Source: Bosea sp. 685
GTDB taxonomy: Bacteria > Pseudomonadota > Alphaproteobacteria > Rhizobiales > Beijerinckiaceae
NCBI RefSeq assembly: GCF_031884435.1
Contig: NZ_CP134779.1
Location: 2,418,001-2,482,000 of the forward strand
Direction of reading: 5' to 3'
Length of the DNA: 64,000 nucleotides
The notes below the pieces were generated by a model that was given only the letters and a program-made list of their open reading frames with translations, ran no database searches and was not told the DNA's origin. This document shows positions 51,985 through 62,787 of this stretch, piece by piece. Made by a program: the position numbers and the translations under genes. Position 1 is the stretch's first letter, and each line of letters opens with the position of its first letter.

Positions 51985-53141
51985 GCAGGCATACGGCAGA
52001 TGTCGTGATCGTCGGCGGCGGGTTGATCGGCGTCTGGACTGCCTTCTTCCTGGCCCGGCGCAAGCAGCGCGTCGTCTTGATCGAGAAAGGCGTCGTCGGC
52101 GCGCAATCGAGCGGCACGAATTTCGGCAATCTGCGGCTCCAGGGCCGCTTTCCCGGTCAATATCCGCTCTCGCTGCGCTCGCAGGCGCTCTGGGAGGAGA
52201 TCGAGGCGCTGATCGGCGAGGATTGCGAGTTCGCGCAGACCGGCCATCTCTATCTCGCCTATGACGACGAGGAGAGAGCGAAGCTTGAAGGTTATGCGCA
52301 GGTCTCCGAATCCCATGGCCTCGCCATCGAGCGCCTGGGACCGTCCGAGTTGCGCAAGCGCTGGCCCTGGTTGAGCGAGCGGGCGGTGGCCGCGACCTTC
52401 TCGGCGCGCGATGCGACGGCCAATCCAAGGCTGGTGACGCCTGCCGTCGCGCGCGCCGCACGAGCGTTGGGCGTGAGCATCATCGAGAACGCCTGCGTCA
52501 CCGATGTCGCGCGCAGCGGCGACGGTTTTGCGGTGAAGACGGCCGATGGCGGGCATTGGAACTGCGGTACTCTCGTCAATGCGGCGGGAGCCTGGGCGGT
52601 CGCGATCGCCGAGCGCTTCGGCGAAACTGCGCCGATTGTTCCGGCCGGCCCGCCGCAATTTGTCACGGAGCCCTTTCCCTATCTGATCGAGCCTTCGATC
52701 CAGGCCATCGACGGCTCGGTGATCTTCCGGCAGATCCCGCGCGGCAATATCATCCTCGCGGGCTATCCGCGGACAGTGGCCGATCCGGTCAATCATCGCG
52801 CCCCTGTCCCTCCGGCCAAGACATTGGCCGCGATGCGTGCGCTCGCCAGGGTCGCCCCCATCCTGGCGCAATGCCACGTCATCCGCGTCTGGTCCGGCAT
52901 CGAGGGCTATCTGCCCGACATGATCCCGGTGATCGGCCCGAGCCTGACGATGCCGGGTCTCTTCCATGCCTTCGGCTTCTGCGGCCACGGCTTCCAGATC
53001 GGGCCGGGCGTCGGGCTTTGCCTAAGCGAAATGATCGTCGACGGAACAACACCGACGCCGCTCGAGCCCTTCTCGATCGGTCGGTTTCGCGAGAGCGTCG
53101 CGGTCAGCGAAAAATTCCGGAAGGAATTCGACGGCGCGTGA
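51981..53141 (+). CDS. FAD-dependent oxidoreductase, DadA/glycine-oxidase-like catalytic subunit
   Basis: The 386-residue flavoprotein opens with DVVIVGGGLIGVWTAFFLAR (residues 6-25), then VVLIEKGVVGAQSSGTNFGN. It ends with the segment FHAFGFCGHGFQIGPGVG, typical of D-amino-acid dehydrogenase and sarcosine/glycine oxidase relatives. Its start overlaps the alpha subunit stop (ATGA). With the preceding genes it forms the three-subunit pattern 2Fe-2S/FAD/FAD. Substrate candidates are an opine, D-hydroxyproline, N-methyl amino acid or glycine (HCN). The sequence alone does not choose. Confidence 0.85.
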   Translation: MSRHTADVVIVGGGLIGVWTAFFLARRKQRVVLIEKGVVGAQSSGTNFGNLRLQGRFPGQYPLSLRSQALWEEIEALIGEDCEFAQTGHLYLAYDDEERAKLEGYAQVSESHGLAIERLGPSELRKRWPWLSERAVAATFSARDATANPRLVTPAVARAARALGVSIIENACVTDVARSGDGFAVKTADGGHWNCGTLVNAAGAWAVAIAERFGETAPIVPAGPPQFVTEPFPYLIEPSIQAIDGSVIFRQIPRGNIILAGYPRTVADPVNHRAPVPPAKTLAAMRALARVAPILAQCHVIRVWSGIEGYLPDMIPVIGPSLTMPGLFHAFGFCGHGFQIGPGVGLCLSEMIVDGTTPTPLEPFSIGRFRESVAVSEKFRKEFDGA

Positions 53142-53398
53142 AGCGGCGAGAGGCGAGAGTGAAGCAATGTGGGCCTGCAAAGCTTGCCAATGCAAAGGCC
53201 CGGGCTATTGAGCAGCAATGAAGGGACTAGACGCCTTGGAGGGCAGGGGCTACCGGAACGCTTGCCGCGCCGGTCGTACTCAAGCCGTCAGTCCGGTTCA
53301 GATACTACGATATTCCAACAGGTTGCGATGCCTTTTGAACAGTCGAACGAGGTTGAGGTGAAGCAGCTTGCGGGTGGACGCGAAGCGATCTGCTCGCC
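53142..53398. other. intergenic region with no supported feature
   Basis: No gene was recognised in these 257 bases and only weak hairpins were seen (for example near 53171-53200). It separates the catabolic locus from housekeeping genes. Confidence 0.4.
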
Positions 53399-53896
53399 AT
53401 GACGGTGCGCCCGATCGTCCGCTATCCCGATGCGCGGCTGCGCTTGCCGGCCGAGCCGGTCGTCGATTTCGACGATGAGCTCGGCACGCTTGTCACGGAT
53501 CTCATCGACACGATGCGGGACGCTCCCGGCATCGGCATCACAGCCCCGCATATCGGCAGTGCACGGCGCGTCGTCGTGATCGAGTTGCCGGGCGCGGATG
53601 GCGTTCGAGTCTATGTCAATCCGGAGATCCTCCAGGCTTCTCAGGAGATGATCCGGCACGAGGAAGGCAGCATTTCCATGCCGGGTGTGACCGAGGAGGT
53701 CGAGCGACATGCAAAGCTGTCGGTCCGCTATCGGGACCCGGACGGCAATGAGCGCTCGGAGGACACTGAGGGGTTGCTCGCGGTCTGTCTCCAGCATGAG
53801 ATCGACCAGCTCGACGGCATGTTCTGGATTCACAGGCTCTCGCGCCTGAAGCGCGAGCGATTGATCAAGCGCTATGAGAAACTGGCGCGACGCTGA
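53399..53896 (+). CDS. peptide deformylase homologue lacking metal ligands
   Basis: The 165-residue protein has the deformylase fold markers, but all three catalytic motifs are altered. Motif I is GIGITAPHIG (Gln replaced by His51). Motif II is EGSIS (the metal Cys is Ser91). Motif III is QHEIDQ (the second metal His is Gln137, while His133 and Glu134 remain). Active enzymes have GxGxAAxQ, EGCLS and HExDH. It is therefore predicted not to be a normal deformylase. No other deformylase is in the window, but a standard one is expected elsewhere. An ArsC/Spx-like gene follows by 17 bases. Confidence 0.85.
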   Translation: MTVRPIVRYPDARLRLPAEPVVDFDDELGTLVTDLIDTMRDAPGIGITAPHIGSARRVVVIELPGADGVRVYVNPEILQASQEMIRHEEGSISMPGVTEEVERHAKLSVRYRDPDGNERSEDTEGLLAVCLQHEIDQLDGMFWIHRLSRLKRERLIKRYEKLARR

Positions 53897-53913
53897 AGGG
53901 ATTCGAGGCGGAT

Positions 53914-54261
53914 ATGACGATCACGATCTACGGCATCAAGAACTGCGACACGATGAAGAAGGCGCGCAGCTGGTTGGAGGCGCGCGGCGTCGCCCATGCC
54001 TTCCACGACTACAAGGCGAGCGGCATCGACCGCGTCTCCCTGGCGCGTTGGGTCGATGAGCATGGCTGGGAAACGGTGCTCAACCGTGCCGGCACGACCT
54101 TTCGCGCCCTGCCCGATGCCGACAAGCAGGGGCTGGATGCCGGGAAGGCGATAGCGCTGATGCTGGCCCAACCCTCGATGATCAAGCGCCCGGTGCTCGA
54201 TCTCGGCGGCAAGACGCTGGTGGGCTTCAAGCCGGAGGCCTATGCAGGCGCGCTGGGCTGA
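53914..54261 (+). CDS. ArsC/Spx-like (YffB-type) reductase-family protein
   Basis: The 115-residue thioredoxin-fold protein starts [20 protein letters not shown] (Cys11 as the single active Cys) and contains [11 protein letters not shown] and [20 protein letters not shown] with the conserved Arg-Pro. This pattern fits the ArsC-family proteins related to Spx and YffB. Glutathione-linked thiol chemistry is probable; arsenate reduction is not implied. Confidence 0.85.
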   Translation: MTITIYGIKNCDTMKKARSWLEARGVAHAFHDYKASGIDRVSLARWVDEHGWETVLNRAGTTFRALPDADKQGLDAGKAIALMLAQPSMIKRPVLDLGGKTLVGFKPEAYAGALG

Positions 54262-54338
54262 GGCCGAGCCGTTGCGTCACGTCGGCCCAGCGCGCACTGC
54301 ACTTCCGTCAGGCACTGTGCTGGGCTAACTCGCAGGCC

Positions 54339-55490
54339 ATGACCTTCCAATCCACGACCACCGATTTCAGCTTCCATCTTGCCGCTCGCGATGGCGCCGC
54401 CCGCACCGGCGAGATCCGCATGCCGCGCGGCGTCATTCGGACGCCGGCCTTCATGCCGGTCGGTACCGCCGCGACCGTCAAGGGCATGTACCCTGAGCAG
54501 GTCAAGGCGCTCGGCGCCGATGTCGTGCTCGGCAACACCTATCATCTGATGCTGCGGCCGGGCGCGGAGCGCGTGGCGAAGCTCGGCGGCCTGCACAAAT
54601 TCATGAACTGGCCGCACCCGATCCTGACCGATTCCGGCGGGTTCCAGGTGATGTCGCTCTCCCAGCTGCGCAAGCTGACGGAGGAGGGCGTCACCTTCCA
54701 GTCGCATATCGACGGCTCGAAGCATGTGCTCACGCCCGAGCGCTCGGTCGAGATCCAGAACCTGCTCGGCTCCGACATCGTGATGCAGCTCGATGAATGC
54801 GTCTCGCTGCCTTGCGAGGACAAGGTCGCGGAAAAAGCGATGCGTCTGTCGCTGCGCTGGGCCGAGCGCTGCAAGACGGCCTTCGGCAATCCGGCCGGGC
54901 GGGCGCTCTTCGGCATCGTCCAGGGCGGGGCGGTGCCGGCGCTCAGGATCGAGAGTGCGCGCGAGCTCGTCGCCATGGACCTCAAGGGCTACGCCATCGG
55001 CGGGCTGGCCGTCGGCGAGCCGCAGGACATCATGCTGGCGATGATCGAGACCGTCGAGCCGTATCTACCGGCGGAGAAACCGCGCTATCTGATGGGCGTC
55101 GGCACGCCCGACGATCTCGTCGAGGCGGTCTCGCGCGGCATCGACATGTTCGACTGCGTGATGCCGACGCGCGCCGGCCGCCACGGCCAGATCTTCACGC
55201 GTTTCGGCCGGATGAACCTGAAGAATGCCAAGCATGCCGACGATCCGCGGCCGATCGATCCGCAATCGTCCTGCCAGGCTGCGAATGGCTATGCGCGCGC
55301 CTATCTGCACCACCTCGTCAAGGCCGAAGAGATGCTCGGCAAGATGCTGCTGACCTGGGTCAATCTGGCTTATTATCAGGAGCTGATGGCGGGCTTGCGC
55401 GCCGCGATCGCGCAGGGGCGGCTCCAGGATTTCATCGTCGAGACCAAGGAAGGCTGGGCGCGGGGCGAAACCGCTGGCGAGCCGGCGTGA
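54339..55490 (+). CDS. tgt: tRNA-guanine transglycosylase
   Basis: The 383-residue enzyme exchanges guanine-34 in GUN-anticodon tRNAs for preQ1. Landmarks are [18 protein letters not shown] (first catalytic Asp), VQGG and [14 protein letters not shown] with the nucleophilic Asp. The zinc site is unusual: where most bacterial enzymes have C-x-C-x2-C, this one reads Ser310-x-Cys312-x2-Ala315, though HH near RAYLHHL is kept. The same loss may be common in Hyphomicrobiales. queF, for preQ1 synthesis, is 4 kb away. Confidence 0.93.
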   Translation: MTFQSTTTDFSFHLAARDGAARTGEIRMPRGVIRTPAFMPVGTAATVKGMYPEQVKALGADVVLGNTYHLMLRPGAERVAKLGGLHKFMNWPHPILTDSGGFQVMSLSQLRKLTEEGVTFQSHIDGSKHVLTPERSVEIQNLLGSDIVMQLDECVSLPCEDKVAEKAMRLSLRWAERCKTAFGNPAGRALFGIVQGGAVPALRIESARELVAMDLKGYAIGGLAVGEPQDIMLAMIETVEPYLPAEKPRYLMGVGTPDDLVEAVSRGIDMFDCVMPTRAGRHGQIFTRFGRMNLKNAKHADDPRPIDPQSSCQAANGYARAYLHHLVKAEEMLGKMLLTWVNLAYYQELMAGLRAAIAQGRLQDFIVETKEGWARGETAGEPA

Positions 55491-56272
55491 TCGATCCCTG
55501 GTTCGTCCTGCTCTTCGCCAAGATGGCGGTCGCGGCGTCTGTCGTCGTCGGCTGTTCGCTGCTGGCCGAGCGCTCCGGGCCGATGGTCGCGGCGATGATC
55601 GCGACGCTGCCGATCTCGGCGGGACCGGTCTATGTCTTCCTCGCGCTGGAGCACGAGCCCGCTTTCCTGGCGGCCGGTGCGCTTGGCAGCATGTCGGCCA
55701 ATCTCGCCAATACCGGGCTGTCGCTGGCCTATGTCCTGCTGGCGCAGCGCTTTGGCACGCTGCTCAGCCTTGGTGCGGCGCTGGCGGCCTGGTTGGTGGC
55801 CGCGATGACGCTGCGGGCGCTCGAACCACCTTTCATCGTCCTGACCTGCGCTACCGTCGTCGGCTTCGGCGCGCTGCACCTGCTGTTCCGGCCCTATCTC
55901 GCGGCGCGGCCGAAGGCGGTGTCGGCCCGGCCCTGGTATGCGATCCCGCTGCGCGCGGGCGCTGTCGCCATGCTGGCGGGCACGGTCACCACGCTCAGCA
56001 GCCATGTCGGCCCGGCCTGGTCAGGCGTGCTCGCGGCCTTCCCGGTCGTGCTGTCGAGCATGATCGCGATGCTGCAGCCGCGCATCGGCGGGCCGGCGAT
56101 GGCGGCCGTCATCGCCAACAGCGCGCTCGGGTTGATCGGCTTCGGGCTGGCGATCGGCAGTGTGCATCTGAGCGCAGTGGCGCTCGGTTCCGGCCTATCG
56201 CTGGGGCTCGGGCTCGTCATCTGCATAGTTTGGAATCTCGGCCTGATGCAGCTCAAGCGCGGCCGGCGCTGA
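55487..56272 (+). CDS. multi-spanning membrane protein, unknown function
   Basis: The 261-residue protein starts at GTG 55487, which overlaps the tgt stop (GTGA). It has about eight hydrophobic spans beginning with [21 protein letters not shown] do not recognise a named family, but the repeated small-residue spans resemble a transporter-like or DUF-type protein. Tight coupling with tgt suggests cotranscription rather than a shared function. The last 78 bases overlap the convergent transporter gene. Confidence 0.75.
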   Translation: MIDPWFVLLFAKMAVAASVVVGCSLLAERSGPMVAAMIATLPISAGPVYVFLALEHEPAFLAAGALGSMSANLANTGLSLAYVLLAQRFGTLLSLGAALAAWLVAAMTLRALEPPFIVLTCATVVGFGALHLLFRPYLAARPKAVSARPWYAIPLRAGAVAMLAGTVTTLSSHVGPAWSGVLAAFPVVLSSMIAMLQPRIGGPAMAAVIANSALGLIGFGLAIGSVHLSAVALGSGLSLGLGLVICIVWNLGLMQLKRGRR

Positions 56273-57184
56273 GCGCCGCCAGGAGGCGATGAACAAGCCG
56301 CCGATGATCAGCCCGATGCCGGCGATCTGGAGGCCGCTCGGGATTTCGCCAAGGACGGGGATGCCCAGCAGTGTGCCGATGACGGGGATCATCGGCGGGA
56401 AACGGCCGACCACGGCCGGCCCCAGCACGCGCGCGGCCCAACTCCAGATCCACAGACCCAGGATCACATTGAGCACGCCCTGATTGATGCCGTGCAGTGC
56501 GATGACCCACCAGGGCGCGACATCGAAGCCGCGAAAATAGAACAGCGCGTAGAAGGGCAGATAGGCCATCGACAGCACCGAGACGATCGCGGTCGCCTTC
56601 AGCGCATCGACGCGCCAGAGCTGGATCAGCAAGGGATAGCATCCCCAGATCAACCCGACGCCGACAAAGCAGAGATCGCCGAGAAGGATCGTGGGATTGG
56701 TGTGCGTGCTGCCCGCTATGGCGAGGCAGGCGAGCCCGAAGAGCACCGCGCCGATGCCGAGAAAGAGCTGCCGCGTCAACGCCGTGGCGAACAGGATGAC
56801 GCCGCCGACGATGCCGATCACGGTCACCAATCCCGGGCCGATCGTCGCGCCATGAGCAGCCGGCGCATAGGTCAGTCCGGTCAGCAGCAGATAGCTCATC
56901 GGCAGCCCGCTCATGATCGCGAGCGTGGCGCCCCGGCCCCAGCCGATGCCGCCGCAAGTGGAGAGGCCGCCTGAAAGGAAGGTCGGCAGCAGGATGAGCC
57001 CCGCCGTGCCGAAGCGCAGCGCCAGCAGGTCATGCGGGCTGAGCCCGTTGAGGATGGCATGCCGGCTGACGACGAAGTTCGCGCCGAAGATCGCCATGGC
57101 CACGACCATGCCGCCAAAGGCGAGCCGCCAGCGCAGGCGGTCTCGCGCCAGCATGGACTCCGAAAGCGGTGCGACCTTGTGCAT
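56195..57184 (-). CDS. DMT/EamA-family transporter
   Basis: The 329-residue protein has about ten spans in two repeated halves, each with the EamA features (FGANFVVSRHAILNG, LTYAPAAHGATIGPGLVTV, GPAVVGRFPPMIPVIGTLLG). The likely role is metabolite export or uptake of unknown substrate. The 3' end overlaps the convergent membrane-protein gene by 78 bases. A start at 57154 (the Met 10 residues later) is also possible. Confidence 0.82.
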   Translation of the reverse strand: MHKVAPLSESMLARDRLRWRLAFGGMVVAMAIFGANFVVSRHAILNGLSPHDLLALRFGTAGLILLPTFLSGGLSTCGGIGWGRGATLAIMSGLPMSYLLLTGLTYAPAAHGATIGPGLVTVIGIVGGVILFATALTRQLFLGIGAVLFGLACLAIAGSTHTNPTILLGDLCFVGVGLIWGCYPLLIQLWRVDALKATAIVSVLSMAYLPFYALFYFRGFDVAPWWVIALHGINQGVLNVILGLWIWSWAARVLGPAVVGRFPPMIPVIGTLLGIPVLGEIPSGLQIAGIGLIIGGLFIASWRRSAPAALELHQAEIPNYADDEPEPQR

Positions 57185-57382
57185 GCCCCCTTGTTATCGC
57201 TTCCGTCGTCTCTCCCGTTAGAGGTTACGATGCATGGGAGCTGTGCGATTTTTCGCAGCGCAGCAGAGACTTTGCGGCGCAGCAGAAACAAACTGAGATA
57301 ATCGATCTTAATTGCACCTTGCTTCGGCCTTTCTCGCGCCGGCTGCAGGCGGTTCTCTGGGCAGGTTCATGGAGAACCGAAT

Positions 57383-58081
57383 ATGACCCTTTCCTCCGTC
57401 TTCGCCGGTTCGAAGCGCTTTCTCGGCCATGTCGGTAACCAGGCTGCGGTCTCGATCGTGGCGTCTGCGGTCGCGGCGGCGTTTCTCGCTCTGCCCGAGG
57501 CGGTTACGACCGCGCCTGGCCTGATCGCGGCGAAGGCCGAATCTCAGGGCTGGGTCTCTCCCGTCGCGCCTGACGGCAAGATCAGGGAGCGCCATCACGA
57601 TGCGGGAGGCGGCGAGGCGCTGACACAATCGCTGAGCGGGCGCGGCCTGATCGTGCCGGCTGCTTCGGCGATGCCGATGGCGGTGGCCTGGGCGCAGCCC
57701 GAGACCGGATTGCCGCCGGCGCCTCAGCCCAGCTCGGTCGTGACCGCCGAGGTTCATGCGCGGACGGTGCAGGTGCTGCCCCCTGTCCGCAAAGCCGCGC
57801 CGGCGGGTGAGAAGACCGCGCCGGCGGGTGAGCGCTCGCGCCAGGTCGCGGAAGCGGCGCCGCAATTGATCTTGCCGGCCGTTCAGGTGGTCGAAGCCGC
57901 TTCAGTGTCGGACGGGTTCGAACCCGTGGCTGTGGCGCGGCCGGCGCCGACGATCCTCGGCCGGGCCGTGCCCGAGCCGGTCGCGCGTGTCGGCGACGTC
58001 ATGTCGAGCGCCGTTGGGACTGTCGGCGCGGCGGGCTTCTGGACGCTGTCGCGGGCGTCCAGCCTGTTGCCACGCCTTTAG
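57383..58081 (+). CDS. hypothetical Ala/Pro-rich protein with N-terminal membrane span
   Basis: The 232-residue protein starts with a hydrophobic segment (AAVSIVASAVAAAFLALP, residues 24-41), perhaps an anchor or signal. A low-complexity region rich in Ala, Pro and Val follows, including two APAGEKTAPAGE units near residues 135-150. No family is recognised. A frame on the opposite strand is open too, but this strand has a better start (GTTCATGGAGAACCGAAT before the ATG). It may be lineage-specific. Confidence 0.45.
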   Translation: MTLSSVFAGSKRFLGHVGNQAAVSIVASAVAAAFLALPEAVTTAPGLIAAKAESQGWVSPVAPDGKIRERHHDAGGGEALTQSLSGRGLIVPAASAMPMAVAWAQPETGLPPAPQPSSVVTAEVHARTVQVLPPVRKAAPAGEKTAPAGERSRQVAEAAPQLILPAVQVVEAASVSDGFEPVAVARPAPTILGRAVPEPVARVGDVMSSAVGTVGAAGFWTLSRASSLLPRL

Positions 58082-58090
58082 CCGGCTTGG

Positions 58091-58132
58091 CTAGAGCAAT
58101 TTCCGGTCCGATTGGATCGGAAATTGCTCTAG
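58091..58132. terminator. bidirectional stem-loop between convergent genes
   Basis: CTAGAGCAATTTCCG (58091-58105) pairs with CGGAAATTGCTCTAG (58118-58132), a perfect 15-bp stem with a further TCC/GGA inside. T-rich sequence follows rightward. It stands between the hypothetical gene and the convergent eno end, so it can serve both. AGAGCAATTTCCG palindromes are also a dispersed repeat in related genomes. Confidence 0.75.
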
Positions 58133-58171
58133 GCCTTTGTTTTAACGCATTTTCTTCAGTGCTTTAGCCCC

Positions 58172-60040
<1,869 letters not shown>

Positions 60041-61243
60041 TCAGGTTCGGCTGCCGGCCAGCGGCAGGATGCGCGGCGTGAGCTGCCCGAGCGTGGCGAT
60101 CGCGATGGCGAAGATCACGATCGCGGCGCCCGTGCCGATGAGGTGCATCAGCACGCCCATCACCACCGGCCCCATCGCCTGACCAAGAAAGAAGCAGCAG
60201 GCGAACAGGGCGACCGCCGACCCGCGCACGCTCGGCGCCAGTTCAGTCGCCTGCGCCTGGAAGGTGCCGTGCAGCAGGAAGAAGCCAAAACCCTGGAAGC
60301 TGAAAAGGATGACGGCGCTCCACCAGGGCCAGTCGAAGGCAAACAGCGCGAGCGCGCAGGCGCAGATCGCCCCGCCGACGCGCGTCATCAGCGAGGGGCC
60401 GAGGCGCTCGACCAGGATCCGGGTCAGAAGCCCATAAACCAGGCAGCCGAAGCCCATGCCAGCGATGGCGAGGCCGGCTTGTGCCGGGCCGACGCCCGAG
60501 CGCTCGGCCAGGATGGCCGCGACATAGGACGGGATGCCGAAGAGCAGGATGCCTTCGGTGATGACGAGGCCGTAGAGCAGCTTCGTCTTGGGGTTTGAGA
60601 ACACCGTCTTGTAGTTCGCGATCGCGCCCGCAAGGCTCAAGGGTTGACGCGTGACGTTGCGGCGCGGCTTCAGCACGAAAGCGACGAGAAGGGCGGCCAG
60701 GACCGCGATGACCGCCGCCGACAGGAAGGCCGCGCGCCAGCCGGCATGGGTCGCGATGATGCCGGAGCAGGCCGAGCCCGACATCTGCCCCACTATCATC
60801 AGCACGAGGAAGCGGCCAAGTGCGACCTGCCGCTCCTGCATTGGGGCGCGATCGCCGATCGCCGCCATCGCGATGGGAATGACGCCCCCCGAGGCGATGC
60901 CGGTCAGCGCGCGCAGCACGGTCATGGTCTCGTAGGACCAGGAGAAGGCTGCGGTGGTCGAGAGCGTGGCCAGGACGATCAGGCAGATCAGGATGGTGCG
61001 GACCTTGCCGATCGAGTCGGCGATCGGGCCGAGGAAAGGCTGGCCCAGCGCATAGGACAGCGAGAAAGCCGTCACCATCGCCACGATCTGCGGCACGGTC
61101 TGCGCGAATTCATTCGCCAGCGTCGGGATCAGCGGATCGACAATCCGCATCGTGAAGGTCGATGCGAAGCCGCAGGCTCCGAGAACGAGGATGAGCGGGC
61201 GCAGCGAGGCAGGCGTTGGTGCAGCGGCAGAGCTTTCAGACAT
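60041..61243 (-). CDS. MFS transporter
   Basis: The 400-residue protein has about twelve spans. [35 protein letters not shown] (loop 2-3 motif) and [19 protein letters not shown] identify the major facilitator fold, probably drug/metabolite exporter-like. Its ATG lies inside the end of kdsA (8-base overlap), so it is cotranscribed with it. Substrate unknown. Confidence 0.85.
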   Translation of the reverse strand: MSESSAAAPTPASLRPLILVLGACGFASTFTMRIVDPLIPTLANEFAQTVPQIVAMVTAFSLSYALGQPFLGPIADSIGKVRTILICLIVLATLSTTAAFSWSYETMTVLRALTGIASGGVIPIAMAAIGDRAPMQERQVALGRFLVLMIVGQMSGSACSGIIATHAGWRAAFLSAAVIAVLAALLVAFVLKPRRNVTRQPLSLAGAIANYKTVFSNPKTKLLYGLVITEGILLFGIPSYVAAILAERSGVGPAQAGLAIAGMGFGCLVYGLLTRILVERLGPSLMTRVGGAICACALALFAFDWPWWSAVILFSFQGFGFFLLHGTFQAQATELAPSVRGSAVALFACCFFLGQAMGPVVMGVLMHLIGTGAAIVIFAIAIATLGQLTPRILPLAGSRT

Positions 61244-62105
61244 AAGCCAGCGTAGGCAAGGGCCGTGCCTTGGCAAGCCGGTCAAAGCCTTGCAGCTCTG
61301 CGATCAGCGCAGGGAAGTCGGCGAGCGGCACCATGTTGGGGCCGTCCGAGGGCGCCTTGTCCGGGTCGGGATGGGTCTCGATGAAGACGCCGGCGACGCC
61401 GACGGCGACGGCCGCCCGGGCCAGCACCGGCACGAATTCGCGCTGCCCGCCGGAGGAGGAGCCCTTGCCGCCCGGCTGCTGCACCGAATGGGTGGCGTCG
61501 AAGATCACCGGCGCGCCGATCTCGGCCATGATCGGAAGGCTGCGCATGTCGGAGACCAGCGTGTTGTAGCCGAAGGAGGCGCCGCGCTCGGTCAGCATGA
61601 CATTGGGATTGCCGCTCTCGGTGATCTTGGCGGCGACATTGACCATGTCCCAGGGCGCCAGGAACTGGCCCTTCTTGACGTTGACGACGCGGCCGGTCCT
61701 GGCGGCCGCGACCAGGAGATCGGTCTGGCGGCAGAGAAAGGCCGGGATCTGCAGCACGTCGACGATCTCGGCGACGGCGGCGCATTGGCTTGCTTCATGC
61801 ACGTCGGTCAGGACGGGCATGCCGGTGCGCTCGCGGATCTCGGCGAAGACGGGCAGGGCGGCGTCGAGGCCCATGCCGCGCTGGCCCCGGGCGCTGGTGC
61901 GGTTAGCCTTGTCGAAGGAGGTCTTGAAGACGATGCCGATGTCCAGACGGTCCGAGATTTCCTTCAGGGCGAAGGCCATCTCGAGCGCATGCTCGCGGCT
62001 TTCCATCTGGCAGGGACCGGCGATCAGCGAAAGCGGCAGGCTGTTGCCGAAACGGACCGGCCGGGCGAGATCGGCGCCGATGCTGACGATGGCGTTGGCG
62101 GTCAT
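61236..62105 (-). CDS. kdsA: 3-deoxy-8-phosphooctulonate synthase
   Basis: The 289-residue enzyme condenses arabinose-5-phosphate and phosphoenolpyruvate for the Kdo part of lipopolysaccharide, so the organism should be Gram-negative. Motifs are [12 protein letters not shown] (Cys at the metal position, as in the metal-dependent class), [19 protein letters not shown] and [12 protein letters not shown]. Starts are ATG 62105 or TTG 62111; the ATG is preferred. A Cys at this position rather than Asn suggests the metal-dependent class. Confidence 0.94.
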   Translation of the reverse strand: MTANAIVSIGADLARPVRFGNSLPLSLIAGPCQMESREHALEMAFALKEISDRLDIGIVFKTSFDKANRTSARGQRGMGLDAALPVFAEIRERTGMPVLTDVHEASQCAAVAEIVDVLQIPAFLCRQTDLLVAAARTGRVVNVKKGQFLAPWDMVNVAAKITESGNPNVMLTERGASFGYNTLVSDMRSLPIMAEIGAPVIFDATHSVQQPGGKGSSSGGQREFVPVLARAAVAVGVAGVFIETHPDPDKAPSDGPNMVPLADFPALIAELQGFDRLAKARPLPTLAYV

Positions 62106-62111
62106 GGGCAA

Positions 62112-62384
62112 GATTCCTGGGCACGGTTCCTGGGCGAGGATGCCCGCCGGGCTTAGGTCCGGGGCATGGGCGGGTCAAGCGAGAGCTGCCGTGCACCGCA
62201 ATCTTGGGAGACATCACGCCAACGGACTGGCGAAGCAGCCGCGAGGTCTGTAAATTCGCGGACGAAGCATTATGTCGGGTGGGAACGCCGGGAAACGATC
62301 TTGAGAACAGCAGCGACGATGACGGGTGAGGCAAGGGGCGGCACGGATCGGTGCGCCGTGATTGCGCCACGTTCGTCCGCCGAG
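62112..62384. other. intergenic region between kdsA and clpS
   Basis: The left part should hold the divergent kdsA promoter. The frame of clpS continues upstream through 62319 (ATG) but without family-like residues, so it is taken as leader. No repeat was seen. Confidence 0.4.
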
Positions 62385-62726
62385 ATGGTCGAGCGCCCCA
62401 AGCGCCCCAACGCGCCGTCAGATGGCGGCCGGGACGGGACGGGGACCGCGGTCCTGACGCGGACGCGGACGCGCAAACCCAATCTCTACCGGGTTCTGCT
62501 GCTGAACGATGACTACACGCCGATGGAGTTCGTCGTTCACGTTCTCGAGCGCTTCTTCAACAAGGACCGCGCCGAGGCGACGCTGATCATGATGCATGTG
62601 CATCAGAACGGCGTCGGCGAATGCGGAGTCTTCACATACGAGGTCGCCGAGACCAAGGTGACACTCGTCATGGATCTTGCACGCAAGCACATGCACCCGC
62701 TGCAATGCGTGATGGAGAAGAAGTAG
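62385..62726 (+). CDS. clpS: ATP-dependent Clp protease adaptor ClpS
   Basis: The 113-residue adaptor has the typical alphaproteobacterial core: [20 protein letters not shown] (residues about 35-54), with NDD for N-degron binding, then [14 protein letters not shown] and KHMHPLQC. It delivers N-end-rule substrates to ClpA, the next gene. The start is uncertain: ATG 62385 gives a normal length; an ATG at 62319 would add 22 residues. Confidence 0.9.
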   Translation: MVERPKRPNAPSDGGRDGTGTAVLTRTRTRKPNLYRVLLLNDDYTPMEFVVHVLERFFNKDRAEATLIMMHVHQNGVGECGVFTYEVAETKVTLVMDLARKHMHPLQCVMEKK

Positions 62727-62787
62727 CCTTGCGTTTGGACGATCTGGATTCGGTCTCACCTCAGACATCGGAATAGGAGCGCTATCC

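Noticed and set aside
57308..57865. A minus-strand gene opposite the Ala/Pro-rich hypothetical gene
   Set aside because: Arg/Gly-rich composition, no ribosome-binding site, and the plus-strand frame has a better start; still, neither is certain.
57905..57930. GGGTTCGAACCC as a possible tRNA T-arm
   Set aside because: It is inside a coding frame and no acceptor stem, D-arm or anticodon arm can be built around it.
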